DNA from: Ascoidea rubescens DSM 1968
Lineage: Eukaryota > Ascomycota > Saccharomycetes > Ascoideales > Ascoideaceae
Reading direction: 5' to 3'
Assembly (NCBI RefSeq): GCF_001661345.1
Contig: NW_017962926.1
Location: 248,001 to 312,000 of the forward strand
Length of the DNA: 64,000 nt
Within the stretch, counting starts at the first letter, position 1, and each line of letters starts with the position of its first letter. Positions 22,544-33,881 of this stretch are shown here, in pieces. A program made the translations under genes and the position numbers. The notes beneath the pieces were generated by a model. It was not told the DNA's origin. It made no database searches and saw only the letters and a list, made by a program, of their open reading frames with translations.

Positions 22544-25147
22544 ATGAGATTACACTTAAAAAACAGCCCCTCAAATCCTGAAGGATCTCCCACCGCTTTA
22601 ACATCCACCAATGATGCAGCTTCCAATTTTCTTAAATCTTTAACTGAAGATTTAGATTTAACTCAACAAATTGTAAACAGGTTAACCACCCATCCTTCAG
22701 AAAACAACAAACAAAACCAGGATCAAGAAGGTCATTTGGAAAATCAAAATAAGACTCCAGATGATTTTGTCCATGAGAACACTGGAAATGAAGAAACAGA
22801 AAATAGGGAAAACAGCCAAAGTAATCCAAATTTTGAAAATCAGTTAAGCAAGAATGATGAAAATAAAACTGAAATTAATGATGACGATGACTATGACTAT
22901 GACTATGAACCTGAAGATTTTTCTGAGGAGGAAAATGAAAACCTCCCCGAAAACACTTATCGCCAAAACAACCTAACTCAAACTGATTTTCAACCATATA
23001 ATACAAATAAAATAGAAAATAAAAACAATACTGAAATCGATTTTAAAATTCAAAAAGAGTCCGACACCGAAAATAATGAAAAAGTAAAACCAAATATTGA
23101 AATTATCGATAAATATAAACATGAAACCCAAACAAAAAACAATTTTGAATTTAAACCCCAAATTACAAATCAAAATCAAAACGAAAGCGAAAACAAAAAT
23201 GAGATTGAAAATGAACTTAAAAATCTGCCCAATTTTGAGAATGGTGATGAAGTCGAAGATATCACCAGAGAAGACATTGAAAACGAAACTCAAAGTGATA
23301 CGAAAAACGACAGCATCTTTGAATACGAACCACTTAATTTCCAGATCTCAGAGCTTCAAGCTCAAAAAACACAATCCCAATATAATCCTCAGGAAACGCA
23401 ATCTTTTTGGGACCAGCAAGAACATCAATCTCAACTCCAACCCCAATCTTACTCCCAGCCCCAACTTCAATTTAATTCTACCTCCTCATTTTCTGAAAAC
23501 TCAGATCCACTCACATTAGCTAAAAAATTAATAAGCTTTCCATATTTCACCCAACCATCATTTCAAAACCTACCTCAAGATGGAAAAGAAGCATTTATAA
23601 GCAAATTTCTTTCCGATCCAGATGCATTCAGCGCCCAAATAAACTCTTCCAATGCTTCAGGTTTTGTAGATTCCAGTCCACTTAACTCATTGTTTTCTCC
23701 CGATTCCAGCTCAATTTCAAATCAAACTTTAAATCAGGCTTTAACTCAAGCTTCAAATCAAGCTCCGAATCAGGATACTCTCACAACTACAACCCACCAA
23801 CCACATCTAACTGACCTTGAATTGGAGAATATAAAAATAAAAAACCCAAGTTGCAAAAGACCCGATATTGACTCTGCAATGTCTTATCAGGAAATTGAAG
23901 AATATTCCCGATTTATTCAAAATGAAACCAGATATCTTAGCTCCGGTAATTGGGCTCAGTTTCCTAGAGGTTCCAGATTATTTATTGGAAATCTCCCTGT
24001 TAATAGCATAACAAAGCAAAATATGTGGAGAATCTTCAAGCAGTATGGAGATGTAATTCAAATAAGTATTAAACCTGGTTATGGCTTTTGTCAGTTCAGA
24101 ACCATTGAACAATGTAATTCTGCCATTGAAGGTGAAAAAAATGTTCCTTTATATGGCAAAATAATGCATTTAGAAGCCTCTAAACCTCAAAAACCCAGAC
24201 ATTTTACATTTGATAAACACCTTCCGGTTTCCAACCATGTCTTTTCTTTTAATAACAGAATTTCAAAACATCCAAGAGATGATTATATGAGAGGTGGAAT
24301 GATCAAAAGACCAAGGAAAACATCAAATAACTATACTGTCGATACTGTTCCTGAATGTCAGATTTATGTAAAAAAGGCTGCTGACACAAGGTTTGTTACA
24401 CAATTGAAAGATCTTTTGAAAGGCAAAAATATATTGACTTACATCACAAATGTAACCCAACAAACTGATTTGAAGGCTTTGATCAATGATGCAGCGTATG
24501 CTGGAGTCAATGGAATTATAACTGTTCACAGGGATAGCAATTTGGATGTTCAAATTTTTGATAAAACTGCAGAAGGTGGTATCAACTATAAGGAATATTT
24601 AGCTGTGAATATAAGCGTGGCTGTCGAACTTATCTATAAATCAAAGCTAGAAAAGTCAAGCAAAGGAATCTATGGTAATGCACCTCCTCAAAAAGCCTTT
24701 AAAAATCGAGGTCGTTTACACAATATTGGTATTTACAGCATTTCCCAATCCTTTAACAACAACGTTACCAACAAACCTGAATTTAACAAAAACAGCACTA
24801 ACACTGAAATTACAAACAACAATAGCAGCTATAATAATGATACCAATAGAATGCAATTGATACAAAATCTTCCAGGCGATAAACTTGACAAATTCGCAGC
24901 TATGTTGAGTTCATTGCAACAACCATCCCAGCAAAGCCAATCTAATCAATATGAGAATTCTGATATTTCAACAAATATTTCAAATTTAAACCCTTATAAT
25001 AACTCTAATCATAATTCCAGTTTTAATTCCAATTTAAACTCCAATTTAAATTCCAATTTTAAGCATTCCTCCAGCTTTGATCAAAACTCCAACCCTAATC
25101 CCAACCTTGATTCCAGTATTAATCCCAGCACTTATTATAATTTTTAG
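22544..25147 (+). CDS. NAB3: Nab3, RNA-binding subunit of the Nrd1-Nab3-Sen1 termination complex
   Basis: An 867-residue protein with one RRM at about residues 476-545 (RNP2 LFIGNLP, RNP1-like YGFCQF) and, about 80 residues later, the second conserved Nab3 segment containing INDAAYAGVNGII near residue 645. The N-terminal third is acidic (Glu/Asn/Asp-rich) and the C-terminus is Gln/Asn/Ser-rich, the layout of yeast Nab3, where the Gln-rich tail assembles helices and the RRM reads UCUU. Role: early termination of snoRNAs, CUTs and attenuated mRNAs in the nucleus. Length is close to S. cerevisiae Nab3 (802). The start is the first ATG of the frame after an AT-rich leader. Confidence 0.93.
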   Translation: MRLHLKNSPSNPEGSPTALTSTNDAASNFLKSLTEDLDLTQQIVNRLTTHPSENNKQNQDQEGHLENQNKTPDDFVHENTGNEETENRENSQSNPNFENQLSKNDENKTEINDDDDYDYDYEPEDFSEEENENLPENTYRQNNLTQTDFQPYNTNKIENKNNTEIDFKIQKESDTENNEKVKPNIEIIDKYKHETQTKNNFEFKPQITNQNQNESENKNEIENELKNLPNFENGDEVEDITREDIENETQSDTKNDSIFEYEPLNFQISELQAQKTQSQYNPQETQSFWDQQEHQSQLQPQSYSQPQLQFNSTSSFSENSDPLTLAKKLISFPYFTQPSFQNLPQDGKEAFISKFLSDPDAFSAQINSSNASGFVDSSPLNSLFSPDSSSISNQTLNQALTQASNQAPNQDTLTTTTHQPHLTDLELENIKIKNPSCKRPDIDSAMSYQEIEEYSRFIQNETRYLSSGNWAQFPRGSRLFIGNLPVNSITKQNMWRIFKQYGDVIQISIKPGYGFCQFRTIEQCNSAIEGEKNVPLYGKIMHLEASKPQKPRHFTFDKHLPVSNHVFSFNNRISKHPRDDYMRGGMIKRPRKTSNNYTVDTVPECQIYVKKAADTRFVTQLKDLLKGKNILTYITNVTQQTDLKALINDAAYAGVNGIITVHRDSNLDVQIFDKTAEGGINYKEYLAVNISVAVELIYKSKLEKSSKGIYGNAPPQKAFKNRGRLHNIGIYSISQSFNNNVTNKPEFNKNSTNTEITNNNSSYNNDTNRMQLIQNLPGDKLDKFAAMLSSLQQPSQQSQSNQYENSDISTNISNLNPYNNSNHNSSFNSNLNSNLNSNFKHSSSFDQNSNPNPNLDSSINPSTYYNF

Positions 25148-25648
25148 TTAATCAAATTGTTTTTCCAATTTATTTCTTTTTTTTTTAATTTATTGATTCA
25201 TATTTATACTAATACTACCGATTCTGCTACTGCTACTTTCTATATCTCTCTATTATATTGCTAACTATATTTTTTTTTCTTTATAGTGCCATCAGATTTG
25301 TTTTCCGAATGATATACTTTGTAACGATTGAAAAGAAAATCAGTTTACTACTAAAACAGTATAATATTCTTTAGAATATCAAGATCAAAAAATAAAGTAA
25401 CAAAAAATAGGCTTCCTATATTTTCATTCAACAATTATTCGAATTAGATTGCTGAATTAATCAAGAATCAAATCCTTTGAGTTTTCAAAAAAGATTCAAC
25501 ATCAAAATTTTCACAGATAATATTTTATTTAATATATGGGGTCTGGAAAACAGATAAAATCTTAATCTAAAGATTAATAGTGATTCTTGGGTTACGTATG
25601 ATATTAATTGATTTGTGAGGGTTGTAGTAAAAAAGTAGTTGGCTTAGG
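25148..25648. other. Convergent intergenic region
   Basis: 3' flanks of NAB3 and the coiled-coil gene. AT-rich with poly-T tracts; no gene or ordered repeat is seen. Confidence 0.6.
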
Positions 25649-28591
25649 TCATGATAACTTGGATGCTCTTCTCTTTTTAGCAATGTGAGCACTATCAGTA
25701 GAAAGATCTTCAGTTCTAGATGCAAGCGAATTTTCGCCATAAAAAGATTCATGGGCATTTTTGTAATTTAACAATTTTAGTAGTATATTTTCTTTTTCCT
25801 GCGTGATGCTTCTTAACTTTTCACGAAGCTGCTCACAGGTACCTTTGAGTTTCAATAATCTCGCTAAGTTGCCATTTTTAAGGATGTTAGTCTCAACGAG
25901 CACATCATCATATTTTTTTTTTAAATTGTTGTATTTTTTCTTGATGTAAAGTACCTTTTGAGATTTTCTATTAGCTATTTCTAAACTTTCTTCAAAAATC
26001 TCATTGTATTTTCTTTGTAATTCATTGTATTGAGTTTTTGTAATTGTTGAAATATTTATAAGTTGCTCTTTTAATTCTGTATTCTCCTCTTTAGCTTTAT
26101 GTAGTAATTTTCCTGTTTCCTCGACTTTAAGTTTTAAATTAATAATTCTTTGGGATTTTGAAAGTTTCAAATTTCCATTTTCTGCCAGCAAAATTTTATT
26201 TTCTTTTTGTAAAGTATCATAATTTTTCTTCCAGTTACTTATTATTTCAGACTCGTTATTTTTCATAATTGAACTTTGTCTTGAGATTTCATCAAATTTT
26301 GTTTGAATATCACGAAGTTTTTCAATTGCATTATTTTTATGATTCATGGATAATTTGATTTCTTCATTTAGTGACTTTATTTTATTTTCATATTCCTCTT
26401 TCTGTATTTTTAAATTTAGAATTTGAGTATTCAAGTCCTTAAGTCTCCGATCATTTTCTTCATTTAGTATATCATGTAGAGCTTGCAAATAAAATAACTT
26501 ATTTTGTAAATTTAAAGTGGTATCATTTATTTCTTTCTTCTGACTTAAAAGTAAATCATAATTTTTTTGTAAATTACTCAATTCCAGTCTAATAGGACTT
26601 TTTATTACTGAATCTATGTGAATATCAATTTTTGCTTCAATTGATTTTTTTAACCTATCAAAAATATCTTGATTTAGCAAAATTTTTTTGTCGTATATAT
26701 CTGCATGAGGAATTTGAAATTTAGCTAATAACTCAAAGTAAAAATTATCATATTTTTTAGAGATGTCTTTTTGTTTATTTACTTCCTCGTGTAAAATGGT
26801 ATTATCATTTCTTAAATTCTTAATAGTGTTATTCATTAGATTGATACCAGAACTTAAAATTATGTTATCTTTTTTAAGATTTATAATTTCAGTTTCAAAA
26901 GATGTAAACAGATCAATTTTTTCAATAACTTTACTTTCAATATCATCAAGAGGGTTATTTTTTATAGAAAGGTTTGGTAATTTTAATTTTTCAATGATCT
27001 TTGTGATGACATGTTCTCTAGCTATGAGTGAATCATTTGAAATTGACAAAACTTCATGTACGCTTGAAATTCTTTTGGATATTTCTGAATATTTTGAATA
27101 TTTATCTTTAAAAGCTTCAATCAAAGGTAATAAATTCAGGACTTTTATTTTGAATTCAGAATCTAGAGTTTGAATATGATCAATTTGAATTTCTTTTAAT
27201 TGTCTCAAAATGGAAATTTTGGAATTGTTATTTTTGTAGTAGGGTGCTAAATTTGAATTTAGCAATAAATCAATTTTTGAAAATAATGATTTGTCATAAG
27301 TTGCAAGTAATTTTTGAAAGTCAGGTTCAAAATATTCGTTTGAAATTATATTAAAAAATACAGATAATTGGTTATTTAAAATAAAAATGACTAAATTCTG
27401 GTAGGTTAATTCGTCATTAAGATCTTTATATTTATTAGCAGATAATAGGTTTTCAGCATTTGAATCAGACAAAGCTTTAGTTAGCTTATTGACTTTATTT
27501 TTCAAGGCTATCAGATCTTTTGTTTTAATAGATAATTGAGTTGTTTTTGTTAATAATTTTTTATTTAAATCTTCTATTGTTTTATTGATTTTGGTGATTT
27601 GGTAAGATTTTGAGGTTGATTCATTTGTTAGTGATGTAACTTCAAATTTGAAATTTGAAATTGTTGACATTGCAGTTGAAATTTGAGAATTTAGAGAGTC
27701 AATTTTTTTTTGAGATTCCTCATTTGATTTCTCTAATTTTGAAATTTGAAGCTGTAATGCCTTATTTTCTTTTGATATATTGCTAAAATTTTTAGAAATA
27801 ATAGCCTGTGAAGCCTTTATACTTTCATTTGAAATTTTGAAAGCATTATAGTTACTATTTAATAAAGTATGATCATTATCCAAAGTGGTGTAAGTGGACT
27901 TTAGAGTATTATAATCGGAATTTAAAGTATTATAAGTTTTATTCAAATCATTAAAATTTGTTTTCAAAACATTATAATTATTATTCACAAGATTATAACT
28001 ATCATGTAAATTTGATTTTTCTGTTTCCAAGGATTTATATTTTTGCTTTAAATCAGTATACGAAGAGTTTAGAGTATCATAGTTTGATTTCAAAGCTGAT
28101 ATATTTTTTTCTAGATTCTTGATCTCCACCTCTTTATTAAAAAGAAGAAAAGAAGAAATCAGGGAGGAGTTCTTCTGGTTATTATTGTTGTAAATTTCAG
28201 TCTTGGAGAAAATCTTGAAAATATCCATATATCTTACACCATAGTAGGATAGCAAATGCTGCTTGTCAAAATGCTCATTGTGAATGTTGGTGATGCTGAA
28301 ATTGTCTAAATCTTTGATCTTTTTGTTGGTTATTTTCAAAAACATCAGTATTATATCATTGACCTTGGAAAACTTGGAAATAAAAAAATAAATAGGTGGA
28401 GTAGATTCGTTGTTTCCCTGGCTCTGACTGGAGTTATTATTGTTGATGTTGGTGCTGGAGTCGTGCATATCAATGAATTGCACACCAATAAGAATGGTGT
28501 TGGAGTTGGACACATTTGAATCTGGATCCACTAGAACACTGGAAGTAATGTGTGTGCTTTTGTAGTTGGAGAAGGTGTTTAAGTCAGACAT
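25649..28591 (-). CDS. Long coiled-coil protein, unidentified
   Basis: A 980-residue protein. Residues 1 to about 140 are non-coiled and may form a globular domain. From about 150 to 970 the sequence is heptad-like, dense in Leu, Ile, Lys, Glu, Asn and Ser with very few Pro, indicating a long coiled coil. Short repeated YNTL/YDTLN-type units occur at about residues 170-260. The C-terminus ends in a basic KKRRASKLS segment that could be a nuclear localisation signal. I chose the ATG at 28589-28591; the frame stays open upstream to 29002, but that part overlaps the PFA4 first exon and reads like promoter DNA. Spindle-pole, kinetochore, Golgi-tether or nuclear-basket proteins have this look; I cannot choose among them. 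Confidence 0.75.
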   Translation of the reverse strand: MSDLNTFSNYKSTHITSSVLVDPDSNVSNSNTILIGVQFIDMHDSSTNINNNNSSQSQGNNESTPPIYFFISKFSKVNDIILMFLKITNKKIKDLDNFSITNIHNEHFDKQHLLSYYGVRYMDIFKIFSKTEIYNNNNQKNSSLISSFLLFNKEVEIKNLEKNISALKSNYDTLNSSYTDLKQKYKSLETEKSNLHDSYNLVNNNYNVLKTNFNDLNKTYNTLNSDYNTLKSTYTTLDNDHTLLNSNYNAFKISNESIKASQAIISKNFSNISKENKALQLQISKLEKSNEESQKKIDSLNSQISTAMSTISNFKFEVTSLTNESTSKSYQITKINKTIEDLNKKLLTKTTQLSIKTKDLIALKNKVNKLTKALSDSNAENLLSANKYKDLNDELTYQNLVIFILNNQLSVFFNIISNEYFEPDFQKLLATYDKSLFSKIDLLLNSNLAPYYKNNNSKISILRQLKEIQIDHIQTLDSEFKIKVLNLLPLIEAFKDKYSKYSEISKRISSVHEVLSISNDSLIAREHVITKIIEKLKLPNLSIKNNPLDDIESKVIEKIDLFTSFETEIINLKKDNIILSSGINLMNNTIKNLRNDNTILHEEVNKQKDISKKYDNFYFELLAKFQIPHADIYDKKILLNQDIFDRLKKSIEAKIDIHIDSVIKSPIRLELSNLQKNYDLLLSQKKEINDTTLNLQNKLFYLQALHDILNEENDRRLKDLNTQILNLKIQKEEYENKIKSLNEEIKLSMNHKNNAIEKLRDIQTKFDEISRQSSIMKNNESEIISNWKKNYDTLQKENKILLAENGNLKLSKSQRIINLKLKVEETGKLLHKAKEENTELKEQLINISTITKTQYNELQRKYNEIFEESLEIANRKSQKVLYIKKKYNNLKKKYDDVLVETNILKNGNLARLLKLKGTCEQLREKLRSITQEKENILLKLLNYKNAHESFYGENSLASRTEDLSTDSAHIAKKRRASKLS

Positions 28592-28904
28592 ATCTTTGTA
28601 TTCACCAACTGAAGACCTCAGCTCCAGCATCAAAAACATCTTTATACTCTTCGCCCCGTTAAGACACAGGGCCGACGCTGCTGAAAATGCCGACAGAGCA
28701 CGGACACAAAGTTTGAACCACACGAATGGAGCAAGCCAAACTTCTGGATTCTGCCAATGCACGTTTTTTGGTGTTTCTGCCTGTGCATGTACATAGACAT
28801 GCATTATGGTATCACATCCATTGCAGTGGTATTTCTGAGAGAGAAAGAGAAAGAGCTGTTTCTTACTTTCTGGTGTTTGATTCATCTCTCTCGCTGATAT
28901 TACG
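28592..28904. promoter_or_regulatory. Divergent promoter, coiled-coil gene / PFA4
   Basis: 313-bp divergent region, GC-richer than its flanks near 28650-28700 with a GCTGCTG element, followed by a GAGAGAAAGAGAAAGAG purine tract at 28837-28854 near the PFA4 start. Confidence 0.45.
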
Positions 28905-30286
28905 ATGATTGCCAAACTAAAGTGGCCCTGGTTGGGTATAGCTGTATGCTGTCTATGCTTTCTTGCAAACACTGCTTTGTGGATTTTCGGTTGCACTTTC
29001 AACTAACTTTATCAATGTCCATACTCTAGATCCCATCCTTCTTGATAGCATTTATTGGTTATTCGGCTCATTTTTTCATCTTTAGGAATGATTTCTCGAT
29101 GAACAGACAACTATGGTTTGAGTTCTGCTTGTCCATGATTTGGTTGAACTATTTGCTTGCAATTAAAGTAAATCCTGGTTCTCCTCCCAAGTTTTTTGTT
29201 CCCGAAAAGCCTCCAATAGCGTGGAAAAGATGGTGCAAAAAATGCAACAATTATAAACCCGAAAGGTCCCACCATTGTCAATCTTGCAAACAATGTGTAT
29301 TGAAAATGGATCATCATTGTCCCTGGACTAATAATTGTGTTGGAAACAATAATTTGGGTCATTTTATAAGATTTTTATTATGGGTAGACTATACTACTTT
29401 TTTTGTATTGGTTCATTTAATTAAAAAAGTAATGTATTTTTGGAGTCGAAAGAATTATCCCTCTTACATGATCAACAAAAAAGAATTGACCTTTACAATT
29501 ATTTTGTTGCCCATTGATTCTTTTGTATTTATAACTGTATTTATTTTAACTTTAAGATGCTTTTATTATACTATTTTCACAGGAATGACCCAAATTGAAT
29601 TTTGGGAATGGGAAAGAATTGAATCTCAAATTAACACAATTCAATTTTGGGAAAAGATCAAAAAAAATTACCTCTCTGTTTACAATAAGTCTTTGTCCTT
29701 GACGAGTTTAAACTCTTGGTCTTCTTCAACATCCTATTCAAACAGAGAATTGGATGACTATTCAAATGATTATCAAATCTCAAGCTCAAAAAATAAAAAA
29801 AATAAAAAAAAATTGAAAAATAAAAAAAATAACTTTATATCAAATATAAATGATATTGATAACTCTGATGATTCTGATAATTATAACCAAGACTTCAATT
29901 ATCAATTACCGAATTTCAAAATTGATGATTTTATTTTCCCTTATGACATTAGTCCATGGCAAAATTTTGTTCAAGCTTTGAATTACCCTTGGTTATTACT
30001 AATTCCATGGGTTTATCCCAAATGTGATGGTGTGCATTTCAAAAAAACTGAAGATCTTGAAGAAGATCAAATTGGTTTGCCATGGCCTCCTGATGGTAAT
30101 AATCAAGATAAAAACGATGAATTGGTTCGAAACGATGCTTCTCCAGGTGTAGGGGCTGAAAGATTTGTAGTAGGGGAACTTTCTGTTATCTCAAAATCTA
30201 AAGTCAAAAAAAGAGTTCATTGGAAAAATGATTTTGGTGAAGGTTTAAAAGATTTTGGAGTTGATATTGAAGCAGAAGATGATTGA
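28905..30286 (+). CDS. PFA4: Palmitoyltransferase Pfa4 (spliced, two exons)
   Basis: A DHHC protein S-acyltransferase of the ER; in S. cerevisiae Pfa4 palmitoylates chitin synthase Chs3 and amino-acid permeases. The ATG at 28905 begins MIAKLKWPWLGIA, which matches the Pfa4 N-terminus. Splicing out 28944-29029 joins it to IPSFLIAFIGYSAHFF, giving 431 residues. The Cys-rich domain with CKKCNNYKPERSHHC precedes the catalytic DHHC at residues 107-110. Four hydrophobic segments, two before and two after the DHHC domain, fit the family topology. A Lys/Asn-rich insertion lies in the cytosolic tail, and the conserved PWPPDG segment and the FGVD motif near the C-terminus support Pfa4 rather than Pfa3, Pfa5 or Swf1. 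Confidence 0.92.
28944..29029 (+). other. PFA4 intron
   Basis: An 86-nt intron with donor GTATGC, branch-point-like AACTAAC at 29000-29006 (TACTAAC variant) and acceptor TAG at 29027-29029. It is in phase 0 between GIA and IPS codons. Without splicing the first frame stops early inside it. Confidence 0.9.
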
Positions 30287-30904
30287 TATTGATATTAATA
30301 TTATTTATTAATTTATTAATTTATTAAATATTATATGTAATAAATATACATATATAACAAAGCTTAATTTTATTCAACTGTTTTCTAGTAAATAACAAAA
30401 TCATTACTTAAAAAACAATTTTTATCAAACCAAATACAAAGAAATGAAAACCATTCAAAATACACAACAACAAAAATTATTTTAAGCATGAAAATAAAAA
30501 AATAAAAAAATAAAAAACAAAACAATGAAAATGAAAATGAAAATGAAAATGAAAATGAAAATGAAAATTAAAATAAAAATACAAAAACAAACTCTATATT
30601 CTAACAAAAACTCACCAAGAAAATTAAAAAAATCAGAAAAGTACCCATTTAATAATCACTTGTCGGATATTATTATTTTCATTCTGTTATTTAAGTATTT
30701 AAAATCAAAAAAAAAAAAAAAAATTATAAACATACCAAATTAGATAAATAAAACAAAGGATAAAAAAAATTTTAAATTGTCAAGTGATAAAAAAATATAC
30801 AAAAAGATTAATGGTTAAATAAAAAAATATTAAATATTGCTTTAATATCTAGTATGCACAAAAAAAAAAAAAAAAACATGGTTATCATTTCATTCAGTCA
30901 TTTT
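30287..30904. repeat. Convergent intergenic region with (ATGAAA)n
   Basis: Very AT-rich 3' region of PFA4 and GAT1. It contains about seven copies of the hexamer ATGAAA at 30524-30567 and several A-runs. A 72-codon frame reading Met-Lys repeats over the hexamers is a by-product and is not called. Confidence 0.65.
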
Positions 30905-33724
30905 TCAGAGAGACATTGTCAACCATTCCCAATTGTTTTGACCATTGGAATCAAGATCAACACCATTTGTGTCAAACATATCATTTTGGTTGGCACTATC
31001 ATCATTATTTTCAGTGTTTCCATTATCTATATTGGTAGTTGTGTTTCTGTCATTCGGATTATTTGTTGTTACTGTTTCTGACTCTATACTATTACTATTT
31101 TCGGGTATTTCACTGATGTTAGGTAAAGTTGCCATTTGAATCAGATCCTCAGTGGTTAAATTAACGGGCTTGGGTTCTAAATCATCACCATCAATATCGC
31201 TAGTTCTTTTTAATAGCATGGATTTATTGGGAAATCTTGTACTATTTGATGGATTTGCACCAATTACTCCCAAAGCGTTAATATTATTAGATTTATTAGG
31301 TGAAATAGGACTTGTTTCCTTTTTTATAAGACCTCCATTTTTATCAATAGGAGAGGTATCACTACGTGCAACAGCTTTGGAACTGTCTTTTGAATTTTTG
31401 CTATCATTGTTACTACCTCTATGTCTTTTCTTGATGACATCTGTTTTCAAAGATAAGGGTCTAACAACACCATGCAATTTTAAAAATAATCCACAAGCAT
31501 TACAAAGCGGTTGACCTTCTGGATTTCTTCTCCAAAGAGGAGTAGTTTGAGTATTGCAATTTGTGCATCTAGTTTGAGAGTTTACTATTGAGTTGTTTTT
31601 ACCTTTCAAGGTGTTGGTGCCAGAAACTTTGTCTTTTGATTTCGATTTTTTTGTTGGTTTATTTGATTTCAGTTTTCTGCTTGCTGTTGAATTCTTTCTT
31701 TGGTATTTTCCAATAGATGGGTCATCTTTATTTGTGATTTTATTTCCATTCAAGTTAGGAATTTGTTGTAACGGCAGTTGATGAGATTGGATTTTGTTGA
31801 TGAAGCCTGGAGAAATTGTGGAGTTATTTTTAAAATTTGGTTGTATTGGTGGAAATTTATTTGTAGTTACAGGAGTTGAGTTATTAGATGAAAGATTAGA
31901 ACCAGGCTCAGCCATTTCCAACCAGCTAAAATTATCATCTTTCAAAGAAGCAAAAGAGGATGAGCTCATTTTTAAAGAAGTTTTTGAGCTTCCATTTAAG
32001 TTAACAGATGCTTTATTTGAGTTATTATTGTTATTGTTATTGTTATTTGGAAAGTAAGGGGAATCACTTTCAAAATTAAAAGTATTTGGGGAATATAAAT
32101 TGATTGAGCCGTTAGTATTTTCGTTTTGATTTTGTAAATTTGGAGAAAAAAAAGAATTGCTGCGATTTTGATTTGTAAAGTAGGGATTTTGGAAATTTTG
32201 ATGAATCGAGTTGTTGCTATTACTATTATTATTGTTGTTTAGTAAATTCGAGGGACCAATTGTTTGATTTTCTAAAAAATGGTTATTTTGTGAGGATAAA
32301 GTAAAGTGATGGTGAGAAGGATGAGTGGCTAAAGTATTAGGCGGCACAGAATTTGAATAGTTGTTTGAAGGAGCTTCTACAGCTAAGGGATCTAAAGAAA
32401 AATGGAAAGCATGGTCGTGTGGATGAGGATTTTCATGCAAAGTTTCAAGACCCAAGATGGGATTTGAGGAATTAGAGGAATTCGAAGAATTGGGAGGTTT
32501 AATTGATCTAGTGTTATTGTTATTATTGTTATTGTTACCGTTATTAATTTTTTGTTTTCTATTGTCTTTGTGAATGTTATTGTCTTTGTGAATGTTATTG
32601 TTGTTTGTGAGTATGTTTTGGTTTATGTTAAAGTTATTAGTATTATTTGGGTGAATATCAGTATAAATATTATGGGTATCAACAGGTAAAAAAGCAGGAG
32701 AAAAATCAGCAGGTCTTTTTTTTGAATTTGATCTTTGAAAATCTGGGGGTTGTAAACCTATAATGTTAATGTTGTTGTTGTTGTTGTTGTTGTTGATATG
32801 AGTAATGTTATTTTGGTTATTGTGACTATTCCCATAGTTTCTAATATGAGCAACATAGTCAAAGTTATCTCTTGAGTTATTCAAGATCGGGAGATTTGAA
32901 ATTTCCAAGTCATTATCAAGAGAAGATAATATGGGGGTTTTGATGAAAGAGAAGTCATTTGAGGTAATGTCAGGGTGCAGTGAAAAGTTGTTATTATTAT
33001 TATTATTGTTGTTGTTAATTGTGTTTGAAGATGGAGGATCCATGGAGGGATCATAGGCCCATTCCATCATACTGTCACCATTAAAGTTGTGTAACTCATG
33101 AATGCTTTGAATATTTTCCATGGGGTAGCTATCTAAGCTATTTGCGGGTATATCGTTGTGGTTTGTGTTGTGGTTTGTGTTGTTAGTGATATTGGTGATA
33201 TTGGTGATATTGTGGGTGATGTTGTTGATTGAATTATGTGTGTTGTTGAAGTTTGCATTATTGAGGATATTACTGCTATTATCTATTATGATATGGTTAT
33301 CAATGTTATTGTGGTTTAAATTTATATCTAAATTCGAGCGAGAGTTTGAGAGCGAGTTTGAGGGTGAGTTGCTTGAGTTGTTTGAAGATTTATTTATAAT
33401 ATTTTTTTTTTTTAAAGAGATTGCCATCATTCTCCAGGTTAAATTTTCCATTCTAGCTCTATAGGGTAGAGATGCTTTAGCCTTCGCATACATTCTCCAT
33501 AAAGACTCGCTTGAGGCAGAATCAGAGTTGTGGAATAATAGCAAGGTTGCAGATTTTTGTTTTGAAAGATTTCTAGTTTTGTTGCTAGTGTTGCTGGTGG
33601 TACTATTGTTCATTATGTTGAGCTTGTTTGCAGATTTTAAAGAAGTTGAAGAGGAGTTTTTTGATATTGGAGGTAAGGGATTTTTGTTTGACTGAGCAGA
33701 TATAAGATCAGGTATTTCAGACAT
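30905..33724 (-). CDS. GAT1: GATA zinc-finger transcription factor, Gat1/AreA type (nitrogen regulation)
   Basis: A 939-residue activator with one GATA finger: Cys at 720, 723, 741 and 744 (CX2C-X17-CX2C) and the LWRR core, followed by a basic tail. Near the N-terminus, residues 75-100 carry the conserved LWRMY...LTWRMM block found in Gat1/AreA-type proteins. The C-terminus ends in WEWLTMSL, as in AreA, where it is part of the regulator-interaction region. Such factors activate genes for poor nitrogen sources when preferred nitrogen is scarce and are held back by Ure2/TOR. The centre is dominated by long Asn runs, which explains the length (S. cerevisiae Gat1 is 510, Gln3 730). Gln3 is the alternative, but the C-terminal motif favours Gat1/AreA. 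Confidence 0.88.
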   Translation of the reverse strand: MSEIPDLISAQSNKNPLPPISKNSSSTSLKSANKLNIMNNSTTSNTSNKTRNLSKQKSATLLLFHNSDSASSESLWRMYAKAKASLPYRARMENLTWRMMAISLKKKNIINKSSNNSSNSPSNSLSNSRSNLDINLNHNNIDNHIIIDNSSNILNNANFNNTHNSINNITHNITNITNITNNTNHNTNHNDIPANSLDSYPMENIQSIHELHNFNGDSMMEWAYDPSMDPPSSNTINNNNNNNNNNFSLHPDITSNDFSFIKTPILSSLDNDLEISNLPILNNSRDNFDYVAHIRNYGNSHNNQNNITHINNNNNNNNINIIGLQPPDFQRSNSKKRPADFSPAFLPVDTHNIYTDIHPNNTNNFNINQNILTNNNNIHKDNNIHKDNRKQKINNGNNNNNNNNTRSIKPPNSSNSSNSSNPILGLETLHENPHPHDHAFHFSLDPLAVEAPSNNYSNSVPPNTLATHPSHHHFTLSSQNNHFLENQTIGPSNLLNNNNNSNSNNSIHQNFQNPYFTNQNRSNSFFSPNLQNQNENTNGSINLYSPNTFNFESDSPYFPNNNNNNNNNSNKASVNLNGSSKTSLKMSSSSFASLKDDNFSWLEMAEPGSNLSSNNSTPVTTNKFPPIQPNFKNNSTISPGFINKIQSHQLPLQQIPNLNGNKITNKDDPSIGKYQRKNSTASRKLKSNKPTKKSKSKDKVSGTNTLKGKNNSIVNSQTRCTNCNTQTTPLWRRNPEGQPLCNACGLFLKLHGVVRPLSLKTDVIKKRHRGSNNDSKNSKDSSKAVARSDTSPIDKNGGLIKKETSPISPNKSNNINALGVIGANPSNSTRFPNKSMLLKRTSDIDGDDLEPKPVNLTTEDLIQMATLPNISEIPENSNSIESETVTTNNPNDRNTTTNIDNGNTENNDDSANQNDMFDTNGVDLDSNGQNNWEWLTMSL

Positions 33725-33787
33725 ATTGGTGTTGATATTATGAATGTGGATGGATTTGAGGTGAATTAATAGGCTAATAGGCTAGAC

Positions 33788-33881
33788 GATAAGGGGGATA
33801 AGATAATAAGATAATAAGATAATAAGATAATAAGATAATAAGATAATAAGATAATAAGATAATAGGATGATAATAGGATAA
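33788..33881. promoter_or_regulatory. Array of 12 GATAA cores upstream of GAT1
   Basis: Two GATAAG sites (33788, 33797) run into a tandem 8-mer GATAATAA repeated from 33802 to about 33865, then two more GATAAT cores (33869, 33877). The array sits 64-157 bp upstream of the GAT1 start codon. GATAAG-type sites are the known targets of Gat1/Gln3, so autoregulation is plausible. It may equally be a neutral microsatellite. Confidence 0.5.

Noticed and set aside
28592-29002. Extended N-terminus of the coiled-coil protein
   Set aside because: The frame is open to 29002, but this part overlaps the PFA4 first exon and intron and reads like promoter DNA; the ATG at 28591 is preferred.
30525-30743. 72-codon Met/Lys-repeat frame
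   Set aside because: It is a translation of the (ATGAAA)n microsatellite in a 3' intergenic region.
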